A DNA stretch of 64,000 nt from Rothia mucilaginosa (GCF_019334805.1 NZ_CP079822.1:1798001-1862000), one strand, 5' to 3'; numbered from the stretch's first letter, positions 45,201-53,952 are shown. Notes: generated by a model from the sequence alone, not told the origin. Translations and numbers: made by a program.

Positions 45201-47070
45201 GGAGCTGATGGAGATGCTTTTCAAGTCGCTCTTTGACATGGGCACCCCCACGGTAGACGCGCCCTCTGTGCGCTTCGAAGAGACGATGGATACCCCCTGG
45301 GCGGCGCCGCAGCTGGTGGGCATGGGCCTGTCGTACACGATGCCGAATCCCGCCGATAAGCGCAAGAAGGTGCACCTGAACCATGTGCGCCGCTGGGCTG
45401 AGCAGCTGGCTGAATCGAAGTACCGCCTGGCGGAGCCGGTGACCCTGGTGCACGGTACGGTCGTGGACCCCTCGAACCTGCCGCCCGCCCCAGATGAGGC
45501 GGCACTGCTGGAAGAGCTGGAACTCTACCCCGTAGACGCCGACGAGCTAATCCCCGTACAGGCGGAGGCGCGCGCGAACGCTCGGGCAAAATACGCCGAG
45601 CAGGTGCAACGCTACGCTTGGGCGCTGGTTGAGGCTATGGCTCCCGCCCTCGCGCAGGATTGGCAGCTGGCGGCTCCTTCCGTACGAGCACGCACGGTGG
45701 CGGAGAACTGTACCCGCCTGAACCTGCCGGTGCCCGAATGGATCATCGAAGCCACCGAGCGGGAGAAATGGCGTGAGACGCAACCGCCTCAGCCCGGTTT
45801 CTCGCCCACGGTGGCGGCGGCGCTGCCGATTGAGGTGCGCGGCCAATTCGCTCAGAAGAACTACGAGGACAGGAACCCGAACCTGGGTGCGGTGCTGACC
45901 GCCATGTGGCCTTTTGATCCGCTGGAGCGCCCCGTAATTTGGCGTTGGGCTTCTGATGACGCTCTCACGCAGGGTACGAAGGAGATGCTTCGCCGCGGCC
46001 AGCATGAGCACCTGGAACGTGAGATTGCGATAAACTCCTCGAGCCGTCGCGAGGCGGTGGAGCGTGCCGCCCTGGCGGTGGAGCTCGCCGTCGGCGCGGG
46101 TGACGATGACCTGCACCAGAGCGGGGATGTCGCGGGGGAGAGCGCAAGCCACCCTGCACCCGCCGCATCTGCCGCAGCCGCGGCACAGGGTGAGTCCGCC
46201 ATTCCCGATTCCCTGCGCCAGCAGGCGGTGGACTGGGAACGCGAAGCCGACCTGCTACTGCTCATGATGGGGCAGACCGACCCGGTGCCCAGCAACCAGC
46301 TGCCGGGGCATCTGTCCGCATCCACGTTCATCCGCCTGAGCAAGGACCCGCAGGGCACGATGCATCAGCTGATGCGCCCGGTGCCTCAGCGTCCCTCGCG
46401 TGCGGCAACAATTGGTACGGCGGTGCACGCGCTGATTGAGGAGCACTTCGGCGTCGCACCGAGTGCCGACCCGCTGGAGGCACCCGACGCGGAGGATACG
46501 GTGGGCGTTGATCTGCCGGGTTCCACTGCCGCCTCAGCCACCTCCACCGCGCCCGCAGACCCCTCTGATTCTGCAAGCCCGGCTGACCTGCAGGAACAGG
46601 ACGAGTTCACCTTCGAGGACGCCTACGAGGAGTCCGAGAGCGAACTGGATGCCTCCGTTCAGCGCCTCTGGGAGCGCTTCGCCACCAGCGAGTGGGGTAG
46701 CGACGAGTGGAAGGACCGCATCTGGGCGGTCGAATACCCGGTCGAAACCCACATCGAGGGCGTAAGCCTGCGCGGCCGTATCGACGCGGTGTTCCGCACC
46801 GAGGACGAGGACGGCGAACGCTGGGTGCTGGTGGATTGGAAGAGTGGTTCCCGCCCGAAGATGGCGACCATGCAGTCTCGACGCTTCCAGCTGGGCCTGT
46901 ACCGTATCGCGTTCTCCCGCATTATGGGCGTGGACCCGGAGCGTATCAGCACCGTGTTCGTGTACCTGGGCGGCAAGGGCGTTGCGGAGGTGTGGGATCA
47001 CCAGATCCGCGGCGGCCTGCCCACGGAGGCGCAGCTGGCGAAGGTGATCCGTGAGGCGCGCAAGGGCTAG
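42283..47070 (+). CDS. AdnB-like helicase-nuclease subunit
   Basis: A 1595-residue UvrD/Rep helicase with C-terminal RecB-like nuclease, partner of the preceding gene. Walker A GAGSGKT is near residue 100, after TPEQIRMIEAG (Q motif). Walker B is VVLLDEFQDTSHAQM, then GDPKQSIYGFRGA and LMTMHAAKGLEWDHVLL, and VAMTRARNLL. The nuclease has TIGTAVHALIEEH, LRGRIDAVF and WVLVDWKSG. It is much longer than the ~1,100 residues I recall for mycobacterial AdnB; the extra length lies in acidic Ala-rich loops, including residues ~1270-1320 and ~1400-1440. AGGAAGAGG lies before the ATG. Confidence 0.88.
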   Translation: MTDSGAYGATHPGARPGTHPGSGAGMLTPAQWCEHNSWQLPNGVLFSAEAASNDPALKPADYRSALDIAEMLNGVDGKKPTPEQIRMIEAGPAPTLVIAGAGSGKTATMVDRVIWLVDNGFVRPEEVLGVTFTRKAATELRSRMRAGLNTLRRSRRVAPTDEELREGIADPTVLTYHSYANNLVKEYGLRLGVEQDAQMLGDAQKWQLAAQIVQYWEGELPLDKDDVPVSAATMINQLLQLSDECAEHLVDPQDVIDFCTEQLAAYAAVPDPRRATKTERDIQKVQRLLRNRRVYARMAMSYARVKARMQVLDFGDLMRFAARIAEADPAIREGERARFKVVLLDEFQDTSHAQMSLFSSIYGADEAAGIPAHPVMAVGDPKQSIYGFRGASDGQMFSFYRHFPTKHVQPLFLSIAWRNDISVLNAANHVAEKLKEVPEWVRAADGDITAAQVPDLRPRCALVGEPGSPAFEQAAAGMVGRVDLTYHDSDREEAVAIAERIAAMRTQAVREYERAYAAHRSGDGSVRPRLKMPEIAVLARVHGQLDPIRVECERLGIPVQQVGLGGLLSQPEVVDLVSALRVLADPNRSDALARLLTGARWRLGAADMLALGDWAQSLVRERERALREQMALRMLAEAEDADDADDAAAINLQAEHLRAAQERLDETLKGAVEDSSGYASLIEAVENLPQDGADGEPLYGEQYRGRRFSPAALERLRAFAEQMRVLRAGLSEDLGTLLYEIERTMLLDIELAVRPGTDPLGSRANLDAFHEVAAAYGMSAPRINAMIYAGSDGVSAEEGDPGARRFLLSSGGVSYVMGFLAWLERADDEEKGLALGTVEPDPNAVQLMTMHAAKGLEWDHVLLPGLCGSATGGQTPNLWQMSANTALPWPLRGDREYLPSILETPEEITAFEKAKDLEDYLAEHKDDAAEHAGMEDRRLMYVAMTRARNLLALSAYRWKSAAMLPLPVQPFWEELMEMLFKSLFDMGTPTVDAPSVRFEETMDTPWAAPQLVGMGLSYTMPNPADKRKKVHLNHVRRWAEQLAESKYRLAEPVTLVHGTVVDPSNLPPAPDEAALLEELELYPVDADELIPVQAEARANARAKYAEQVQRYAWALVEAMAPALAQDWQLAAPSVRARTVAENCTRLNLPVPEWIIEATEREKWRETQPPQPGFSPTVAAALPIEVRGQFAQKNYEDRNPNLGAVLTAMWPFDPLERPVIWRWASDDALTQGTKEMLRRGQHEHLEREIAINSSSRREAVERAALAVELAVGAGDDDLHQSGDVAGESASHPAPAASAAAAAQGESAIPDSLRQQAVDWEREADLLLLMMGQTDPVPSNQLPGHLSASTFIRLSKDPQGTMHQLMRPVPQRPSRAATIGTAVHALIEEHFGVAPSADPLEAPDAEDTVGVDLPGSTAASATSTAPADPSDSASPADLQEQDEFTFEDAYEESESELDASVQRLWERFATSEWGSDEWKDRIWAVEYPVETHIEGVSLRGRIDAVFRTEDEDGERWVLVDWKSGSRPKMATMQSRRFQLGLYRIAFSRIMGVDPERISTVFVYLGGKGVAEVWDHQIRGGLPTEAQLAKVIREARKG

Positions 47071-47149
47071 GTAGCGGATCTCAACAGCGAATCTCCCAGC
47101 GCCGGGCGGGCGGCGCTCGCGTGCTAGCGCTTACTGTCACCGAATAGAG

Positions 47150-47191
47150 AAAAGCAGCTCACGTAGGCATTGCGCCTCGTGAGCTGCTTTT
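47150..47191 (+). terminator. Terminator of the AdnAB-like operon
   Basis: AAAAGCAGCTCACG (47150-47163) pairs perfectly with CGTGAGCTGCTTTT (47178-47191). Confidence 0.88.
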
Positions 47192-47218
47192 CTGCGCGGA
47201 CTTTTACGGTTAATGGCA

Positions 47219-47264
47219 GAGGACGCCTCTTCACCCCACTGCATTAGGGTGATGAGGCGTCCTC
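47219..47264 (-). terminator. Strong hairpin, possible terminator of the small reverse gene
   Basis: GAGGACGCCTC pairs with GAGGCGTCCTC. TCACCC/GGGTGA continues inside past a T-T mismatch, 17 bp in all. It begins 14 bases after the stop of the small reverse-strand frame. Confidence 0.6.
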
Positions 47265-47277
47265 AGCCGCTGAAGAA

Positions 47278-47436
47278 CTATAGAGGTACTTCGTGCCCTC
47301 GCACGCTCCGGGAAAGAATCGCGCCGAACGACTGCCGCTCTCGCGGCCTCACTCGCGCCGCCGGCGCCCCGTGGGGTTTGCGTGCGTCTTTACTCTCAAA
47401 CACAACCTCGAAAGTAACTCTATAGATTTCTGCCAT
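47278..47436 (-). CDS. Possible small protein, unknown
   Basis: A 52-residue frame beginning MAEIYRVTFEVVFESKDARK, a plausible beta-strand pair, followed by an Arg-rich segment. A longer start exists at 47481. No clear ribosome site is seen. The strong hairpin directly downstream is the main support. It could be chance. Confidence 0.3.
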   Translation of the reverse strand: MAEIYRVTFEVVFESKDARKPHGAPAARVRPRERQSFGAILSRSVRGHEVPL

Positions 47437-47481
47437 CGGTGATTGGTTGCGCGGTGCATGAATCCGGCTCGGGTCTGACAT

Positions 47482-48004
47482 GACCGGTCAGGGTCCCGTC
47501 CAATCTGTCTCCCCAATTTATCGCTGCCACGATATCAGCGCTGGTCAGTGCGCTATGGGGAGTGTGTCCGCTGGTATTCTCGCGGCACAGCAAAAGTATT
47601 CCAGGAGTTTTTGAAAAAATCTACAGGGTAAGTTTTTACCCTAAAATGCACTATTTTGAGCATAGTTCAAGGTGAAGTTGAGACTCTGTGGACTCCCGAG
47701 GTCAAAAGTTGGTTCATGTGGGTTTGTGGCGTATTTGTGCCCGGGAAATATTGTGAATGGCACCTTTAGCGCACCTTCAAGTCTCAGCCTTAATCTGAGT
47801 CATTCATGCACAAAAATGCAAAACTGGTGCTCAAAAGGTGAGGGGAAACACTTAAAGAAATTTTGGTAAAAAGCCCACTAAGGCCCCTCCACTAGCCCTT
47901 ATAGGCATCATCCCGTCGGTTTGACAGACAGTCAGGAGAGCTGGTTTCACCGGGTGCGAGGCAGCGGACATACAACCCAGCGGATATACAGCCCAGTAGA
48001 TACA
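47482..48004. other. Intergenic region, no gene recognised
   Basis: AT-richer than its surroundings around 47590-47880. It contains the inverted repeat AGGGTAA/TTACCCT (47625-47642). A forward frame at 47672-47869 is Ser/Cys-rich and has no start signal; I do not call it. At 47960-48010 there are imperfect repeats of CAGCGGATATACA. Confidence 0.55.
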
Positions 48005-48039
48005 GTTCAGCCCCGCAGCGCAGTACTGCGGGGCTGAAC
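48005..48039 (-). terminator. Terminator of the phosphotransferase gene
   Basis: GTTCAGCCCCGCAG pairs perfectly with CTGCGGGGCTGAAC across seven bases. CTGAACCGAAAACCTA is then directly repeated at 48034-48066. Confidence 0.8.
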
Positions 48040-48120
48040 CGAAAACCTAGCTGAACCGAAAACCTATGCGGCAGGTGACACCCTGGCTGGCAACACTCTG
48101 GCGGCTACTTACCCTATGAG

Positions 48121-48164
48121 CTACTCGGCGGGGCCGACCAATATCTACTCGGCGGGACCGACCA
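48121..48164. repeat. Duplicated 3' end of the phosphotransferase gene
   Basis: CTACTCGGCGGGGCCGACCA (48121-48140) and its near copy at 48145-48164 are 24 bases apart. The second holds the real stop (CTA, TAG on the reverse strand); the first repeats the final codons and stop outside the gene. Confidence 0.85.
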
Positions 48165-49146
48165 GCGGGCCGACCTCCTCCTGTCCGAGTAGTTCTCCGG
48201 AGGCACGTAGGTCGTCCTGAATGTCCAGGAGCATGGACACGGCGTGGGTTGCGCCGTCGCGGTCACCAACCTCCACGGTGTGGGTGAGCCACTGGGCAAT
48301 CGCGAACTCTGCGTAGAAGTTCGCGCGTTGCGCCAGGTAGGCGTCGGGCAGCTGAGGCATCTGCTGGCGGTACACCTCAATCGCCTCGTCGGTGAAGTCA
48401 ATGTCCTGGCAAGAGTACAGCCAGGCGAAGTCCTGCGCGGGGTCGCCCACGTGCACCTCGGACCAGCCGGTGACCTCGACGATGCGCGCCTCCGTAGGAG
48501 TCACGTGCAGCACGAGGTTTTCAGCGCGCATGTCGCCGTGGACCACACGCGGGCGGAACTGCCACATGGGTCCGGGGGAGAGCACGGTACGCCAGTGCGC
48601 GAGCAGGTCGGCGGGCACCTTGCCGGTTGCGGCGGCACGCTCGAGCTCGGCGTTCTTGCGCAGGCGAATCTGCTCCGAAGAGTAGGAGGGCAGGTCAGCC
48701 TCGTAAATAATGTCTTCGGGCATCACGTGCAGGGTCGCAATGTCCTTGGCGATGATGGACGCCAGGGAGGGGCGGTTCGCCGCAACTTCGCGGCGGCTCA
48801 GCTCGGCGAGCTGGTCCACGTCGTAGATGGTGCCGGGGATGTGCGTGTACACGAATACGTTGCCGCCCGCGTACGGTACGGTGCCAGCGACGGTGGGCAC
48901 GGCGAAGGGCAGTCGGGCGCGCAGGCCGGGGCTGAACGACTGCAGGATGAGGTGTTCAGCTTCCAGACGCATACTGGCGTCGGGGCGGCGCGGGGCGCGC
49001 ACTCGCCAGCGGCGACCGGTAGAGTCGGCGATGATTGCCGAGTCGAAGTCGTCGCTGTCTTCGCGGACCGGTTCGGCGCCAACGGGGTAAATCCCGGGCA
49101 CTCCGGCGGAGACAATGGCTGCTAGCTGAAGGGGAGATAAAGTCAC
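48145..49146 (-). CDS. APH-fold phosphotransferase, macrolide-kinase-like
   Basis: A 333-residue kinase-fold protein of the aminoglycoside/macrolide phosphotransferase superfamily. The catalytic loop is VVHGDMRAENLVL (Asp and Asn present). The metal-binding segment, usually an Asp before Trp, reads EVTGWSEVHVGDPAQDFAWL, so the Asp is Gly here and catalysis may differ or be lost. The start is GTG at 49146 with TAACCT six bases upstream (leaderless). It lies between AdnB and UvrD2, a setting I recall in other Actinobacteria, so a housekeeping role is as likely as resistance. Confidence 0.82.
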   Translation of the reverse strand: MTLSPLQLAAIVSAGVPGIYPVGAEPVREDSDDFDSAIIADSTGRRWRVRAPRRPDASMRLEAEHLILQSFSPGLRARLPFAVPTVAGTVPYAGGNVFVYTHIPGTIYDVDQLAELSRREVAANRPSLASIIAKDIATLHVMPEDIIYEADLPSYSSEQIRLRKNAELERAAATGKVPADLLAHWRTVLSPGPMWQFRPRVVHGDMRAENLVLHVTPTEARIVEVTGWSEVHVGDPAQDFAWLYSCQDIDFTDEAIEVYRQQMPQLPDAYLAQRANFYAEFAIAQWLTHTVEVGDRDGATHAVSMLLDIQDDLRASGELLGQEEVGPLVGPAE

Positions 49147-49152
49147 GGGTTA

Positions 49153-49158
49153 AGGTTA
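49153..49158 (-). promoter_or_regulatory. Phosphotransferase gene -10 box, probably leaderless
   Basis: TAACCT on the reverse strand, six bases (TAACCC) before the GTG at 49146. Confidence 0.5.
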
Positions 49159-49475
49159 CCAAACCAATGTGTGCCGTTTAGTAGTTTTTGGGATCTTTAT
49201 GCCAAGTGGTGAAGATACTTGCGGACAAGCCTAAACGTGCTCGCCTGCGCTTCTGCGCTCGCCTCTATCTACGCTTCTACCTGCACGCGCCCAAATAGGC
49301 GGCGCCTCACGCCCTGAATGAAAGAAGCGACGGCTAAGAAGCCCCGGTGGGCTCTGGGAGAATACAATGGAAGACCGGCTATCACCGCCTCCGCGCGCCC
49401 GCACGTCCATATGTTCACGTGCCCGCGCGAGCGCCTGCCGCCTGCCCGTACCGCCCGCCTTACTGATGGAGCATT
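49159..49475. other. Divergent promoter region, phosphotransferase/uvrD2
   Basis: About 320 bases without a gene that I can support. It should hold the uvrD2 promoter; GGAG lies just ahead of its ATG. Confidence 0.55.
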
Positions 49476-51407
49476 ATGACCGCAACACCTCAGCAGCCTC
49501 AGCATATGATCTCCGCAGACGATATTCTTGCCGGGCTTGACCCGGATCAGCGTGCGGTTGCCACCGAACTGGACGGTCCCATGCGCGTGCTGGCGGGTGC
49601 GGGTACCGGTAAGACTCGCGCGATTACGCACCGCATCGCCTACGGTATTGCGATTGGCCGCTACCAGGGCCCGCGCGTTCTCGCCCTGACCTTTACCTTG
49701 CGTGCTGCGGAGGAGATGCGTACCCGCCTGCACCAGCTGGGTGCGCACGGCGTGCAGGCGCGTACCTTCCACTCGGCGGCGCTACGTCAGCTGGCGTATT
49801 TCTGGCCGCAGGTGGTGGGCGGTACGTTCCCGTCCATCGTGCAGAATAAGGCGACTCTCATTACGGAGGCGGCGAACCGCCTGCGCATCAGCACGGACCG
49901 TTCCCTGCTGCGTGATTTGGCGTCGCTGATTGAGTGGGCGAAGGTTCAGCTGCTCACCCCGGACACCATCATGCAGCGCCTGAGCGAGAAGCAGCTGCCC
50001 TCGGCGATTACCCCGCAGAACATGCAGCGTATTTTCCAGGCGTATGAGGATTTGAAGGATGAGCGTAACTTCATCGACTTTGAGGACGTGCTGCTGCTGA
50101 CCATCGCCATGCTGGAGGAGGACGAGAAGCTCGCCGCGACCGTCCGCAACCAGTACCGCCACTTTGTGGTGGACGAGTACCAGGACGTGTCCCCGCTACA
50201 GCAGCGTCTGCTGGATGTGTGGCTGGGCGGCCGCGACGATATTTGCGTGGTGGGCGACGCCTCCCAGACGATTTACTCTTTCACCGGCGCGACCAGCCGT
50301 TACCTGCTGGATTTTCCGCGCCGGTACCGTGGCGCACACACGGTGAAGCTGACCCGCGACTACCGTTCCCATTCGCAGGTGGTGGAGTTGGCGAACCGTC
50401 TGTTGGCGGCGCGTCGTCCGCATCCGGATTCGAGCCCGCATTCGTGGGCGCCGCCGCTGGAGCTGATGTCTCAGCGCGGCCCCGGCGTGGATGTGGAGTG
50501 GTTCGGCTACGCGGATGATGAGCAGGAGGCCGCCGGTATTGCCGAGGACATCCGCGACCTGATTGAGAAGGACGGAGTGCCGCCTTCGGAGATTGCGGTG
50601 CTGTTCCGCACGAACGCGCAGTCGGCGGCAATTGAATCTGCGCTGGCTGCCGCCCATATTCCGTACCAGCTGCGTGGCGCGGAGCGTTTCTTTGAGCGCC
50701 CCGAGGTCAAGCAGGCGATGCTTGCCCTGCGTGGTTCGGCGAAGTCCACGGACGGTACCGAGGATGTCACCCGCTACACCCGCGATGTGCTCGGCGGGCT
50801 CGGGTACAAAGAGGAGGGTCCCCTTTCGGGAGGCGCCACCCGCCAGAAGTGGGAGTCCCTCGCCGCCCTGGTGCACATGGTGGACATGATGGCGCAAAAC
50901 CGCCAAGAGCAGCTTCAGGAGCACCGCGCGAACCCTCGCCCGGGCGTGCCCGAGCCGCTACCTTTGACCATGCACGAGGTGGTGGCGACCCTGAACCACC
51001 GCAGTGAATTCAACGACGCCCCGCAGGTCAACGGCGTAACCCTCGCCTCCCTGCACGCGGCTAAGGGTCTGGAGTGGGACGCCGTGTTCCTGTGCGGCCT
51101 GAACGAGGGCCTCATGCCGATCACCTTTGCGACTACCCCGGACGAGGTGGATGAGGAGCGCCGCCTGCTGTACGTGGGTATTACGCGCGCCCGTAAGTAC
51201 CTGTGGCTGACCTGGACGATGACCCGCACCGTGGGTGGTCGCGGGCAGCGTAAGCGTTCGCGTTTCCTGGACGATATTGATCCGGCGAAGCGCCGCCGCA
51301 GGGCTGAGAGTGCTGGCTCGTCGTATAGCCAGCGTTCAACACAGCCTCGCTCAACACAGCCCCGCCGTTCGTCGAAGGGAAGAGGAGACTATGGCTCAGC
51401 GTTTTAA
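49476..51407 (+). CDS. uvrD2: UvrD2-type ATP-dependent DNA helicase
   Basis: A 643-residue SF1A DNA helicase unwinding 3'-5'. Q motif LDPDQRAVAT, Walker A LAGAGTGKT (about residue 39-47), LALTFTLRAAEEMRTR, Walker B FVVDEYQDVSPLQ, GDASQTIYSFTGA, LASLHAAKGLEWDAVFL and LLYVGITRARKYLWL are all present. After motif VI only a basic, Ser/Gln-rich tail of ~50 residues follows; no HRDC domain is seen, unlike mycobacterial UvrD2. The metallopeptidase gene starts inside its last 17 bases. Confidence 0.9.
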   Translation: MTATPQQPQHMISADDILAGLDPDQRAVATELDGPMRVLAGAGTGKTRAITHRIAYGIAIGRYQGPRVLALTFTLRAAEEMRTRLHQLGAHGVQARTFHSAALRQLAYFWPQVVGGTFPSIVQNKATLITEAANRLRISTDRSLLRDLASLIEWAKVQLLTPDTIMQRLSEKQLPSAITPQNMQRIFQAYEDLKDERNFIDFEDVLLLTIAMLEEDEKLAATVRNQYRHFVVDEYQDVSPLQQRLLDVWLGGRDDICVVGDASQTIYSFTGATSRYLLDFPRRYRGAHTVKLTRDYRSHSQVVELANRLLAARRPHPDSSPHSWAPPLELMSQRGPGVDVEWFGYADDEQEAAGIAEDIRDLIEKDGVPPSEIAVLFRTNAQSAAIESALAAAHIPYQLRGAERFFERPEVKQAMLALRGSAKSTDGTEDVTRYTRDVLGGLGYKEEGPLSGGATRQKWESLAALVHMVDMMAQNRQEQLQEHRANPRPGVPEPLPLTMHEVVATLNHRSEFNDAPQVNGVTLASLHAAKGLEWDAVFLCGLNEGLMPITFATTPDEVDEERRLLYVGITRARKYLWLTWTMTRTVGGRGQRKRSRFLDDIDPAKRRRRAESAGSSYSQRSTQPRSTQPRRSSKGRGDYGSAF

Positions 51408-52023
51408 GCGTGAGATTCTGCCCGCCACCGAGGACCGCCCGCAGATTGAGCTGGTCCGCTCGGCGCGCCGCACCCGCACCATCAGCATGCAGCGCGACGG
51501 CGTGGACGAGCACGGCAGCCCCGCCTACCGCCTGCTCATTCCCGCCGCGAGTACGAGCGAAGAGATTGACGAGCATATTGCCCGCCTGTTGCCGCGCATT
51601 CAGCGTCGTGCCGCCCGCCGTGAGCGTGCCACGCAGCTGACGGTCACGGACGAGTACCTGCGCTCCCGCGCCCTGCACCTGGCGCAGAAGAACCTGCCGG
51701 AGCTGGTCGCCTCGGGCAGGCTCGAGAAGCTGTCGATTCGCTGGGTGAGCAATCAGCGTCAGCGCTGGGGCTCGGCAACCTACGCGAACACGCAGATCCG
51801 CATCTCCTCAGAGCTGCAGGGCGTACCCGAATACGTGCTGGATTCGGTGATTCACCACGAGCTCTGCCATCTGCTGCAGCCGAATCATTCGGCGGCGTTC
51901 CGTACCCTGGAGGCGCGTTACCCGCAGCTGCTGCGGGCACAAGCCTACCTGGAGGGGTACGCGCTGGGGCGCTCGCGTGCTGAAGGTGAACGGGGCGAGC
52001 ACGGCGAAAACAGTGCGGACTAA
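51391..52023 (+). CDS. YgjP/WLM-type metallopeptidase (DUF45)
   Basis: A 210-residue putative zinc metallopeptidase. The zinc motif is IHHELCHLLQPNHSAAF (HExxH with a downstream His), preceded by KLSIRWVSNQRQRWGSA, the conserved WGS segment of the YgjP family. The start is the ATG at 51391 with GAGGAG three bases upstream; upstream in-frame ATGs lie deep in uvrD2 and are rejected. Overlap with uvrD2 indicates translational coupling. Substrate unknown. Confidence 0.85.
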   Translation: MAQRFKREILPATEDRPQIELVRSARRTRTISMQRDGVDEHGSPAYRLLIPAASTSEEIDEHIARLLPRIQRRAARRERATQLTVTDEYLRSRALHLAQKNLPELVASGRLEKLSIRWVSNQRQRWGSATYANTQIRISSELQGVPEYVLDSVIHHELCHLLQPNHSAAFRTLEARYPQLLRAQAYLEGYALGRSRAEGERGEHGENSAD

Positions 52024-52097
52024 AATCCCGCCAGCTAAAATCCAGCCGACTAAAGCGCTTCCCGAAAATCAAAGAAGCAAAAACCAACCGAACACTT

Positions 52098-52137
52098 GAG
52101 CGGGGGTGGCTTGTGAATTCACAAGCCACCCCCGCTC
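52098..52137. terminator. Perfect 40-base palindrome between convergent genes
   Basis: GAGCGGGGGTGGCTTGTGAA (52098-52117) is followed immediately by its exact complement, with GAATTC at the centre. It serves the metallopeptidase gene and, from the other side, the DUF2342 gene. Confidence 0.8.
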
Positions 52138-52203
52138 GAGGTGTCAGCTATTTACTTTTGTCACTGCTCAGCTTTACTTCGCCCAGCGTTACTTTGCTCA
52201 GCT

Positions 52204-53667
52204 TTATTTTTCTTCGGGTGCGTCGCCGAAGCCGCCGTCCAGCAGCTTCTGCAGCTCTGAGTCGAAGTCCACGTCGTCCAGGCTGATTTCGTTCATGCGT
52301 GCATCGTATGCGGTGAAGTCTTCCAGCTCGGCGGGGGTGGGCAGGGTCTCCGGGGTGTCCCAGAGGCCGTCGCGTGCCTCAATGCCGTGGGCGTTTTCGT
52401 ACCAGCGCCAGAACTGCTGTGCCTCACGCACCAGGCGCGGGCGCAGTTCCAGACCGACCAGGTTCTCGAAGACCTGCTCGCTGGGGCCACCGTCGATGCG
52501 GCGGCGCGCCATGATTTCGGTCAGCTGCGGTGCCTTGGGTAGGTTGCGGGTCGCGTCCTCGGTTACGACGGATACCCAGCCTTCGATGAGGGCGAGCAGA
52601 CCCTCCAGGCGCTGTACCGCCAGTTCCTGGTCTTCGGTGCGCTGGGGACTGAACATGCCGCCTTCGAATGCTTCCTGTACGGCGTCGGGGTTGCTCATGT
52701 CCACCTGGGATGCGGCGTCCTGCATGCGGTTCATGTCCACACGAATGCCGCGGGCGTATCGCGCCACGAGCTGGACCAGGTCTTCACGCAGCCAGGGGTT
52801 TGCCTTGTGCAGGCGGATTAGCGCGGATTCACGCACGGCAAGGTAGAGCAGAACCTCCTGCGGGGGAACCTCGATGCTGTCGGCGAGCTGCTGGTAGCCG
52901 TTGGGCAGCAGCGCGGAGGAACCGGGCGCGAGGGGGAAGCCCACGTCGGTGGAGGAGTAGACCTCACCGGCGAGCTGTGCGAGCGCCTGCGCCATCTGTG
53001 CACCAAAAATCACGGAACCAATGTTGTTCAAGAAGCCGCTGTTGAGAATCTGCGAGATCTCTTCGGGCACGTCTTCGGGAGCGCCGGGCATGATCATGGA
53101 CTGGGTGACTTCGGCTGCGACCGGCTCGACCATTTCGCGCCAGGAGTCGAAGGAATGCTCCACCCATTCCGCCTTGGACCACGCCTGCACCGGGTAGTTG
53201 TGGCGCTCAATGATAGTCACCGCGTCCAGCCAGAGGTCGGCGAGGTTCGCCGCGTCTTCTACGGCGCGCTTGAGGTTTTCGGGTACGGAGGGGTCTTCGC
53301 CCATGGAGGCGAGCATCTGGCGGGTCTGGTTCTTCACGCTATCCCAGTTCACGCCGCTGGGGCTGTCGGATGCGCCCGCGCCGGAGAACATTGCCTGTAC
53401 CTGCGCGAACATGCTCTGCATCATGGCGGGGTCGAAGCTCATGCCCATGTTCTTCAGGTCTTCGGGGTCGATGCTGATGCCGAAGGGGTTCTGGCCGCCT
53501 TCGCCGAAGAGCGCGCCGAAGGGGTTCTGTGCGTTGGAGGAGGTGCCCTTGCCGCCCTGGCCGGTTGCCCCTGCGGAGGGGTCGAAGCCCTGTTCCTGCA
53601 TCTTCTTAATGAATTCTTCGAGGGGGTCGCGCTCGTTGGAGGCGCCGCCGGTGGGGTTCTCAGACAT
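52204..53667 (-). CDS. DUF2342 zincin-like protein
   Basis: A 487-residue member of the actinobacterial DUF2342/Zincin_2 family. The N-terminal ~120 residues are Gly/Asn/Met-rich and low complexity. The helical core reads VEHSFDSWREMVEPVAAEV, and the usual active-site helix appears as LYLAVRESALIRLHKANPWL. It has the RExA pattern but no canonical HExxH, so metal-dependent activity is doubtful. AAAGG lies before the ATG at 53667. It is divergent from the PDZ protease gene. Confidence 0.82.
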   Translation of the reverse strand: MSENPTGGASNERDPLEEFIKKMQEQGFDPSAGATGQGGKGTSSNAQNPFGALFGEGGQNPFGISIDPEDLKNMGMSFDPAMMQSMFAQVQAMFSGAGASDSPSGVNWDSVKNQTRQMLASMGEDPSVPENLKRAVEDAANLADLWLDAVTIIERHNYPVQAWSKAEWVEHSFDSWREMVEPVAAEVTQSMIMPGAPEDVPEEISQILNSGFLNNIGSVIFGAQMAQALAQLAGEVYSSTDVGFPLAPGSSALLPNGYQQLADSIEVPPQEVLLYLAVRESALIRLHKANPWLREDLVQLVARYARGIRVDMNRMQDAASQVDMSNPDAVQEAFEGGMFSPQRTEDQELAVQRLEGLLALIEGWVSVVTEDATRNLPKAPQLTEIMARRRIDGGPSEQVFENLVGLELRPRLVREAQQFWRWYENAHGIEARDGLWDTPETLPTPAELEDFTAYDARMNEISLDDVDFDSELQKLLDGGFGDAPEEK

Positions 53668-53952
53668 GTAGAAGCCTTTCGTAATCCGGGGGTGGGCGTA
53701 GCTGGCCCGCTCGCTGTCCAGCCTACCGATTTTTGCTGAGAATTTCCCGTGCCATTGCTGTGGAAGCGGGTTAATCAGCTAAGGGCTCACAAGCTTGTCT
53801 TTGGGGCCGGGGTTTGGGAGTTTTTTCGTGCCGCTGTCACCGTGCGGTGCTGACAAAGCGCGGTGCGGGTCGGAACGTAAACGCCACCTGATTGCTCTAT
53901 TTTTAGCGGGGTAACGGTGCCCGCCCGCGTGTTGAAAAGCAGGTTTATCCGG

